The notes beneath the pieces were generated by a model. The model ran no database searches. It saw nothing but the letters and a program-made list of their open reading frames with translations, and was not told the origin of the DNA. A DNA stretch of 14,669 bases from assembly GCA_002339125.1 (NCBI GenBank), contig DDJQ01000126.1, positions 1-14,669 on the forward strand, written 5' to 3'. Shown in pieces: positions 1 through 5,271 of this stretch. The translations under genes and the position numbers were made by a program. Each line of letters opens with the position of its first letter. The first letter of the stretch is position 1. The DNA comes from Alteromonadaceae bacterium UBA2620. Lineage in GTDB: Bacteria; Pseudomonadota; Gammaproteobacteria; Enterobacterales; Alteromonadaceae.

Positions 1-98
1 GGATTTTTCTTTCTGCGCAAGGAGGACTTTCGTCACACTCAGTTTTAAAAACTTTCCCTTGCTTGCTCCAGCGCTCTTTCAGAACCTGCCGAAGCGGG
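1..98 (-). other. 5' leader of a presumed rRNA (stable RNA) operon, running off the left edge
   Basis: This stretch lies directly downstream, on the minus strand, of two tandem promoters of rRNA type. It has no open reading frame with a ribosome binding site. It would be the transcribed leader between promoter P2 and a structural RNA outside the window. No 16S sequence and no clear boxA (GCTCTTTAA-like) element is reached before the edge, so the identity of the downstream RNA is inferred from the promoters only. Confidence 0.5.
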
Positions 99-104
99 AT
101 GCGT

Positions 105-132
105 ATAATACGCTTTTGGTTTTCTGCGTCAA
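105..132 (-). promoter_or_regulatory. rRNA-type promoter P2
   Basis: Read on the minus strand: a -35 TTGACG (132-127), a 16-bp spacer, a -10 TATTAT (110-105), then a G/C-rich discriminator. An A/T-rich stretch resembling an UP element lies just upstream (about 133-160). Near-consensus hexamers, a 16-bp spacer and an UP-like tract are the known signature of growth-rate-controlled rrn promoters. The element is a degenerate copy of the one at 246-273, with the -35 boxes 141 bp apart, similar to the P1/P2 spacing of enterobacterial rrn operons. The expected start of transcription is near 98. Confidence 0.75.
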
Positions 133-245
133 CACTTTTTTTGAAAATTTATTTTCAAAGCATTGTCGCTGTATACCGCTTCACATAAGGCTTTCGCGCT
201 ATGCCGGGTTGGCCTGTTAGGGCGTTCCCCGTTGAAGAGCCGCGC

Positions 246-273
246 ATTCTACGCATCTGGTTTTTAACGTCAA
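246..273 (-). promoter_or_regulatory. rRNA-type promoter P1
   Basis: Read on the minus strand: -35 TTGACG (273-268), a 16-bp spacer, -10 TAGAAT (251-246), followed by a GCGCGGC discriminator. The G/C-rich discriminator is of the kind linked to stringent (ppGpp/DksA) control. The upstream 20-25 bp are A/T-rich (about 274-300) and could act as an UP element; they overlap the terminator of pssA. The element pairs with the downstream promoter at 105-132. It could serve a tRNA operon rather than rRNA, but the tandem layout favours rRNA. Confidence 0.72.
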
Positions 274-294
274 CTATTATTTCGCAATAAAACT

Positions 295-322
295 AAAAAA
301 CGCGACCGTTTGGTCGCGTTTT
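295..322 (-). terminator. Rho-independent terminator after pssA
   Basis: A perfect 7-bp stem CGCGACC/GGTCGCG (301-307 and 312-318) with a 4-base loop is flanked by A residues (295-300) and T residues (319-322). On the minus strand the hairpin is followed by six T residues, as expected for termination of pssA 24 bp after its stop. The T tract continues into the A/T-rich region upstream of the next promoter (P1), so termination and initiation signals overlap. Confidence 0.85.
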
Positions 323-345
323 AATCAATCAGTATGTTTTCCGTA

Positions 346-1197
346 CTAATTCGACGTTTTTTCGTCTTTTTGTTCTTTTAAATCGTCTGTGCTCTGTTCT
401 TTAGCTGGCGTTTCTTCGGTTTCTTCCGCACTCACCTTGGAAACAAAATCTGCGTCTTCAACCTGATCGCCAACCACATCACTCAGGGTTACCTTATCAA
501 CCGTTCTGAATGTATTGATTGGCCCCGCCAATGCGTAAAGCGCAAATACAATAAATAAGACTAATGCAGGCTCGGTGGCAACGATAATAAAGATAAGCAA
601 AATTACCAGCAGTGCAACAAACGGTACCTTACCGTTCCAGTTTACTTCTTTAAAGCTGTTATATTTAAAGTTACTGACCATTAACAAGCCAGATAAGCCA
701 GTAACTAACGCTACGACAAGTCCGATATCATCGCCGTTAATATCGTACTCTACGCCCAACCACACAAATCCGCACACAACAGCTGCTGCTGCCGGACTGG
801 CCAGCCCTTGGAAAAAACGCTTGTCGGCAATGCCAACCTGGGTATTAAAACGAGCAAGCCTTAAAGCGGCACCTGCTACATATATAAAGGCAGCAAACCA
901 CCCCAGCTTTCCGAGATCGCTCAGGCCCCAGTTGTAAGCCACCAGCGCCGGTGCCATGCCAAATGACACCATATCGGCCATCGAATCATATTCTGCGCCA
1001 AAATCACTCTGTGTATTAGTGATGCGAGCAACCCTTCCATCCAGTCCGTCAAATATCATGGCCACGAATACTGCCACCGCAGCAGCCTCAAAGCGCCCGT
1101 TCATAGAAGACACCACAGCAAAGAAGCCTGAGAACAGACCGGCAGTGGTTAGAAGATTCGGCAACAAATAGATACCTTTATGTTTACTTTCTGACAT
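346..1197 (-). CDS. pssA: CDP-diacylglycerol--serine O-phosphatidyltransferase (phosphatidylserine synthase, type II)
   Basis: This inner-membrane enzyme transfers a phosphatidyl group from CDP-diacylglycerol to L-serine, making phosphatidylserine, the precursor of phosphatidylethanolamine. The 283-residue protein carries the full CDP-alcohol phosphatidyltransferase signature D-x2-DG-x2-AR-x8-G-x3-D-x3-D: D50, D53, G54, A57, R58, G67, D71 and D75. The rest is mostly hydrophobic helices, with segments near 15-50, 95-115, 130-150, 158-175 and 190-225. The last 40 or so residues form a charged, E/K/T-rich cytoplasmic tail. This is the CDP-alcohol family, unrelated to the phospholipase-D-like PssA of E. 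coli. The ATG at 1197 is preceded only by a weak purine run (AGAGAAAA). The gene is followed by its own terminator and then rRNA-type promoters on the same strand. The choice of serine as substrate rests on overall resemblance to PssA proteins, since the signature is shared with PgsA and others. Confidence 0.9.
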   Translation of the reverse strand: MSESKHKGIYLLPNLLTTAGLFSGFFAVVSSMNGRFEAAAVAVFVAMIFDGLDGRVARITNTQSDFGAEYDSMADMVSFGMAPALVAYNWGLSDLGKLGWFAAFIYVAGAALRLARFNTQVGIADKRFFQGLASPAAAAVVCGFVWLGVEYDINGDDIGLVVALVTGLSGLLMVSNFKYNSFKEVNWNGKVPFVALLVILLIFIIVATEPALVLFIVFALYALAGPINTFRTVDKVTLSDVVGDQVEDADFVSKVSAEETEETPAKEQSTDDLKEQKDEKTSN

Positions 1198-1299
1198 GAT
1201 TTTCTCTATAGCTACAAACGGCGCTCATTATTTCATAATCTCAATGGACATGCTTAACGATTTTAAGTTTCAAAGCATTTCTACCTTTAATATGTCTCA

Positions 1300-1314
1300 A
1301 TACCTACGTGGTAT
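1300..1314. promoter_or_regulatory. Short dyad ATACC-N5-GGTAT
   Basis: A 15-bp inverted repeat has 5-bp arms (1300-1304 and 1310-1314) around TACGT. It lies about 100 bp upstream of the pssA start and about 200 bp upstream of the sigma-54 promoter. It may be an operator for either gene or chance; arms this short often occur by chance. Confidence 0.2.
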
Positions 1315-1418
1315 AACTACTTATCAGATCATATACATATTCCACTGACCATTACTTATAGAATGAAAACCAAAGGATTATGAAACTGCCATGTTGAAGC
1401 ACTTTCCTCATCCTTAGA

Positions 1419-1461
1419 GGTGTCGAGTTTATTTACACCAAACGTTAAACATCCTGACACC
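1419..1461. promoter_or_regulatory. Candidate enhancer-binding site: inverted repeat GGTGTC ... GACACC
   Basis: GGTGTC at 1419-1424 and GACACC at 1456-1461 are perfect reverse complements with centres 37 bp apart. A partial third half-site, TACACC, lies at 1434-1439. They lie about 40-80 bp upstream of the -24 element at 1498, the usual zone for activators of sigma-54 promoters. The assignment is positional only; no known PrsR motif was used. Confidence 0.35.
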
Positions 1462-1497
1462 CACCAATAAACTATTGTAACTTAGGGATTTTAAAGC

Positions 1498-1513
1498 TGG
1501 CCTGTTTTTTGCT
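1498..1513 (+). promoter_or_regulatory. Sigma-54 (RpoN) -24/-12 promoter
   Basis: The sequence TGGCCTG-TTTT-TTGCT matches the RpoN consensus TGGCACG-N4-TTGCW at all but two positions. The essential GG (1499-1500) and GC (1511-1512) have the exact 10-bp spacing. Transcription would start near 1524, leaving about 35 nt before the ATG at 1559. A GAGGA Shine-Dalgarno lies at 1546-1550. PEP-CTERM genes in several proteobacteria are known to be driven by RpoN with the PrsK/PrsR two-component system, so the match is biologically apt. Confidence 0.72.
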
Positions 1514-1558
1514 TTAACAGAAAGGCAAGAACAAGCGGTAACAATGAGGAAATGAGGT

Positions 1559-2308
1559 ATGCTTAGGTTTTGTTTTACTGTAGTAGGCGCTTTATTAACG
1601 GCCCAGTCTGCATTTGCATCTACAACTGTATCGACATTTGACTTTACAGACTCGGATAACTTTTCTAATAGGACGAGTGGTTACGGGAATGTCTATGAAA
1701 TGTCGCAAGGATCGCTGGATTTGGACATTAAAGCTTTTGCCGATACAGGTCGTCACGGAAAAGTCGAAGATGCAAAGGTTAGCTCAAATGGTCATGGCTT
1801 ATTAGTTTACAATCGCGACGAAGGTAGTAATCAGCACTATGTCGATAACTATCAAGACAGAGATATGTTGTTGTTCGATTTTAATAAGTCGGTTGCGTTA
1901 ACTAAATTAAATATCGGCTATTCTTATAATGATAGTGATATGGTTGTTATCGGATTTGATTCTTTACCAACTTATAACAGCAATTCAACCTGGAATTCCA
2001 TTGCCAGTTCGATTACAGCCGGGACTCATAAGGTATTTGAGATTCTTAATAATGGTGCCACGACCGGATGGCAGAGCTTTAACAGTGCAGGATTCGAGTC
2101 AAAATACTGGCTTGTAGGTGCGTATAATAAATACTTCACTTCAGACAGTACTTATGAGGGCGCCTATGACAAAGTTAAAATTGCCGGCATCATGACAAAC
2201 CATGAAGACCAAAGTACTCCGCCGGATCCTGTTAATGCGCCGGCATCACTCGGTTTGATGGCAGCATCTCTGGTATTTATGTGGAATCGCCGCAGGGTAC
2301 ATAAGTAA
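1559..2308 (+). CDS. PEP-CTERM-type exosortase-sorted secreted protein (XDP1-like)
   Basis: This is a 249-residue secreted protein expected to be cut and sorted by an exosortase. A signal peptide spans residues 1-20 with cleavage AFA|S. The C-terminus has the tripartite sorting layout: a short motif (V225-N-A-P228, in place of the classical VPEP), a hydrophobic helix (229-242) and a basic end (RRR at 244-246). The Pro is retained; the N-A-P variant resembles those I recall from Alteromonadales. The body is rich in Asn, Ser, Asp, Gly and Tyr and has no cysteine after the signal peptide. Blocks such as VYNRDEGSNQHYVDN and GYSYNDSDMVVIGFD resemble the exosortase-dependent surface protein XDP1 group, recalled by pattern and not searched. 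GAGGA 8 bp before the ATG supports the start. Expression probably depends on the sigma-54 promoter at 1498. A terminator ends the unit before prsT. Its exact surface role is unknown. Confidence 0.75.
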   Translation: MLRFCFTVVGALLTAQSAFASTTVSTFDFTDSDNFSNRTSGYGNVYEMSQGSLDLDIKAFADTGRHGKVEDAKVSSNGHGLLVYNRDEGSNQHYVDNYQDRDMLLFDFNKSVALTKLNIGYSYNDSDMVVIGFDSLPTYNSNSTWNSIASSITAGTHKVFEILNNGATTGWQSFNSAGFESKYWLVGAYNKYFTSDSTYEGAYDKVKIAGIMTNHEDQSTPPDPVNAPASLGLMAASLVFMWNRRRVHK

Positions 2309-2324
2309 CCAAGCACTTATTATC

Positions 2325-2352
2325 AAAAAACCCCGCTTAGCGGGGTTTTTTT
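2325..2352 (+). terminator. Rho-independent terminator after the PEP-CTERM gene
   Basis: A 6-bp all-G/C stem CCCCGC/GCGGGG (2331-2336 and 2340-2345) with a TTA loop is followed by seven T residues and preceded by six A residues. It begins 17 bp after the stop codon. It should separate the PEP-CTERM transcript from prsT unless there is read-through. Confidence 0.92.
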
Positions 2353-2402
2353 AAATCTGTAAACCCTTCATAATCAAGTCAAATAGCAAAGACAGATGCA
2401 AT

Positions 2403-5189
2403 ATGAATAACTTACTAAAAAGCACTTTTGCCTGTGCATTACTTTTGATATCAAGCTTTTCACTGGCACAAGAGAAATATGAGGCCGCATTAAGTGCATT
2501 CAACCAAGAACAAGTTGGTGAAGCCTATATATTGCTGAAAAACACGCTTAGAGATAACCCTGATCACCTACCCTCCAAGTTGTTGATGGGCAGGATCCTT
2601 CTTATTGACGGATTTATTGTCGATGCCATCGATGAATTTGAGGAAACTCTACAGCTAGGCGCTGATAAAAATTTAGCGCTGCCGTATTTAAGCACCGCTT
2701 ATTTAATGCAGGGGGAATATGATTTAGTCATTAACCTTGCTGATACCCGTTCTATCTCTTCAGAAACCCAATTAGCCCTAAGATTAAATGCCGCTAGTGC
2801 TTATATTCGTCAAAACAAACCCACAGAAGCAGAATCTCAATATCAACAGATATTAAAGCTGTCACCCACTAATTTAGTGGCCGTGAGTGCCTACACTGAC
2901 ATGTTGATATCAGTTGGAAAGCTAACAAGCGCCGAAGAGTTGTTAAACGATTATCGCTCAAAAATGCCGTCTTCAGCCGCGCTTTCACACACTTTTGGAA
3001 AGTTGCAACATGCTAAGGGTCAAAAAAAATTAGCATTAGAAACATTTCAGAAAGTAGATGCTCTGCAACCGTCTAACCCATTATACATGCGTTCATTAGC
3101 CTCTGCACTGGCCGAATTAGGAAGATACGACGAGGCTCGCCAGGTTATTACTAAAATTGAACAACAAACGCCGGCTGATATTCAAATACGCTTATTGAAA
3201 GCACGTATTCTTGCACTGACTAAACAGCAGTTTGAAGCCGATAAAATCCTTCAGCAATTAACACAAGAACTTAGCCTGCTCGATGAAAAACAGCGAAATG
3301 AACGTATACAGCTAAGTGTTATTACAGGTATTGTTGCCTATATCAATCAAAACTACGAACTCGCCAGTACAGAGTTGGCCCGTTACGTTTCAGAGCGAAC
3401 TCCGTCACCTGAAATCGTTGGCATGCTGGCCGACTCACTTTTGCGTTTTGGCTATTACAAAGACGCCACAACCGCGCTGGAAAAACACATTGATGTTGTC
3501 GTTGAAAACCCTGATGTGGCCGTATTAACCTGTGAGCTATACATATCTATTCGTCGAAACTTTAAATGTGAGCGAATGCTACCTGAGCTTGAGAAAACCT
3601 ATCCTGATAATACGAAAGTTAAACTCATCCATGCCAAATTGTTGATGAGTAAGTATCAATATCAGGCAGCCAGTGACTATCTTGACGCTAATTTAAAAAA
3701 TAATAAGGAAGAGCCTGTTGTAGAATTAAAAGCGATTTTATTTGGTCAAATTGGTGACTTTAATAACGCTTTTATTCAGGCATCCTACCTAACTGAGAAA
3801 TGGCCAGATAACCTGGCCTATCAAATTATCAGAGCCGATATTGCCATTCGCCTTGGCCGAACTGAAGAGGCCACAGTAATAATTAACAAAGCGCTCAAAA
3901 TAGAGCCTGATCATTTAGGCGCGAAAGTTGTCAAAGCGCGAATCGCGTTCCAACAAGACAAACGTGCAGAAGCCATTGAGCTCCTGGAGTCTGTAGTCAA
4001 AGTAAAACGCGATAACCTTTCAGCATTGCTACTGTTAGGTCAAATTTATACGCTAGAAAAACAGTTTGAACTGGCTATTGATCGACTATTGATCGCCAAA
4101 GCACTCAATGCCTCCAGTCCTGAACCTCGTGAATTACTGGTTTCAATTTATCGCCAAACAGGCGATTTGAAAAATGCCCTCTCAGAAATAAACCAATTAC
4201 TCAACCTTGATAGGTTAAATTCCGAATACATGTTGAAAAAGGCTGACATTTTGATAGAGCAGCGAAACTATCCAGACGCCGCATCACAACTCAATGTGGT
4301 TTATGCAACCTGGTCAGATAAACCATTTGATTTACTGCGCCTAAGTAAAATTCAGCGTTCAGCACTGGATTTGGAAGGAGCCGAGAGATCGATAAAACGC
4401 GCCATCGAATTGAACCCCAAATGGGAGCAAGCGCATGCTGAATTTACTCGTTTTCTTATCGAGCAATCCAAGCTGGAGTCAGCTAAAGAAAAACTAGCTA
4501 CTTACTCCGACATGTTTGGCGAAAATGCTAATTACCTGATGTTGCATGGTGACATGGCTCTTGCACAAAACGAAATTGAAAAGGCCTTTATCTATTACCT
4601 GAAATCACATCAGTCAATGACCAATTTTCATCTGCCTCTGTTGAAACTCTACGTTATCGCCCAGCAAAATCAGCAGTATAGAAGTAAGTTTATTAATTAC
4701 ATTAGAAAATTCATGTCACAAGGCAGTCAATCGGTATTGGTTAAACAGATCCTTGCCGATGCATTGATGTTAGACAAACAATATGATGAAGCAGAGCGTA
4801 TTTACACGGTCCTACTCGATGAAGAGAAGCTGTCTCAACGCGCTTTCATACTAAATAACATGGCAAATATCTATATAAACAAAGACATAGAGAAAGCCCT
4901 GGCTTACAGTCAGAAAGCACTGGAGATTTCCGGTAACTCAGCGCCCTTACTGGATACCTACGGCTGGTTGCTGGTTACGGCGAATCAAGTAGAGAAAGGT
5001 CTGGATACCCTGCGAAGGGCCTATGCAGTCAACTCTGAAGACCCGACAATTCAGTATCATATTGCTGCAACGCTGGAAAAGCTGGGTAAGAAAAAGGAAG
5101 CCAAACAAGAATTACTCCGCAACAATACATTGGACAAAGTATTTCCTGATAAAGCGGAAGCAGAAGAGTTATTTAATCGTCTGAAATGA
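2403..5189 (+). CDS. prsT: PEP-CTERM system TPR-repeat protein PrsT
   Basis: This is a 928-residue exported protein built almost wholly of tetratricopeptide repeats. It has a signal peptide (1-22, cleavage SLA|Q) and then 34-residue helical repeats from about 25 to 920, with typical TPR residues (for example the repeats starting near 120, 205, 470, 540 and 850). Length, signal peptide and the opening repeats (LLMGRILLIDG, YLSTAYLMQGEY) fit the PrsT family, which co-occurs with exosortase and PEP-CTERM systems; its molecular role is not established. Family members are often called lipoproteins, but no lipobox is seen here: the only early Cys (C11) lies inside the hydrophobic core. The position next to a PEP-CTERM gene supports the name. 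The ATG at 2403 lacks a clear Shine-Dalgarno, and a terminator lies just upstream, so how it is transcribed is unclear. The alternative is a generic periplasmic TPR protein. Confidence 0.78.
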   Translation: MNNLLKSTFACALLLISSFSLAQEKYEAALSAFNQEQVGEAYILLKNTLRDNPDHLPSKLLMGRILLIDGFIVDAIDEFEETLQLGADKNLALPYLSTAYLMQGEYDLVINLADTRSISSETQLALRLNAASAYIRQNKPTEAESQYQQILKLSPTNLVAVSAYTDMLISVGKLTSAEELLNDYRSKMPSSAALSHTFGKLQHAKGQKKLALETFQKVDALQPSNPLYMRSLASALAELGRYDEARQVITKIEQQTPADIQIRLLKARILALTKQQFEADKILQQLTQELSLLDEKQRNERIQLSVITGIVAYINQNYELASTELARYVSERTPSPEIVGMLADSLLRFGYYKDATTALEKHIDVVVENPDVAVLTCELYISIRRNFKCERMLPELEKTYPDNTKVKLIHAKLLMSKYQYQAASDYLDANLKNNKEEPVVELKAILFGQIGDFNNAFIQASYLTEKWPDNLAYQIIRADIAIRLGRTEEATVIINKALKIEPDHLGAKVVKARIAFQQDKRAEAIELLESVVKVKRDNLSALLLLGQIYTLEKQFELAIDRLLIAKALNASSPEPRELLVSIYRQTGDLKNALSEINQLLNLDRLNSEYMLKKADILIEQRNYPDAASQLNVVYATWSDKPFDLLRLSKIQRSALDLEGAERSIKRAIELNPKWEQAHAEFTRFLIEQSKLESAKEKLATYSDMFGENANYLMLHGDMALAQNEIEKAFIYYLKSHQSMTNFHLPLLKLYVIAQQNQQYRSKFINYIRKFMSQGSQSVLVKQILADALMLDKQYDEAERIYTVLLDEEKLSQRAFILNNMANIYINKDIEKALAYSQKALEISGNSAPLLDTYGWLLVTANQVEKGLDTLRRAYAVNSEDPTIQYHIAATLEKLGKKKEAKQELLRNNTLDKVFPDKAEAEELFNRLK

Positions 5190-5230
5190 AAAACATACAG
5201 CCAGAATTATTAAGCGCACAGTAATAGGGG

Positions 5231-5256
5231 AAAGGCTGCCATACGGCAGCCTTTTT
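5231..5256. terminator. Terminator between convergent prsT and clpB
   Basis: A 10-bp stem AAAGGCTGCC/GGCAGCCTTT (5231-5240 and 5245-5254) with a 4-base loop ATAC is followed by T residues on the plus strand, a good terminator for prsT. On the minus strand only three T residues precede CCCC, so termination of clpB is weaker but plausible. It lies 15 bp after the clpB stop. Confidence 0.85.
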
Positions 5257-5271
5257 ACTTTTGTTTTTGTA

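Larger units (their letters stand above)
1198..1558. other. Intergenic region between divergent pssA and the PEP-CTERM gene
   Basis: These 361 bp are A/T-rich and hold no credible gene on either strand. They contain a sigma-54 type promoter near the right end, a GGTGTC/GACACC inverted repeat upstream of it, and a separate ATACC/GGTAT dyad nearer pssA (1300-1314). No convincing sigma-70 promoter for pssA could be picked out. The length is unusual next to the tight spacing elsewhere in the window and is suited to an enhancer-dependent promoter. Confidence 0.6.

Noticed and set aside
14..30. CCTCCTT on the minus strand near the left edge, like the 16S rRNA 3' end
   Set aside because: No conserved 16S sequence precedes it, and it lies downstream of the promoters, where a leader is expected; chance match.
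1559..2308. Reading the PEP-CTERM gene as a type IV pilin, LPXTG protein or autotransporter
   Set aside because: It has a signal peptidase I site and a C-terminal motif-helix-Arg tail; no prepilin, LPXTG or barrel pattern was seen.
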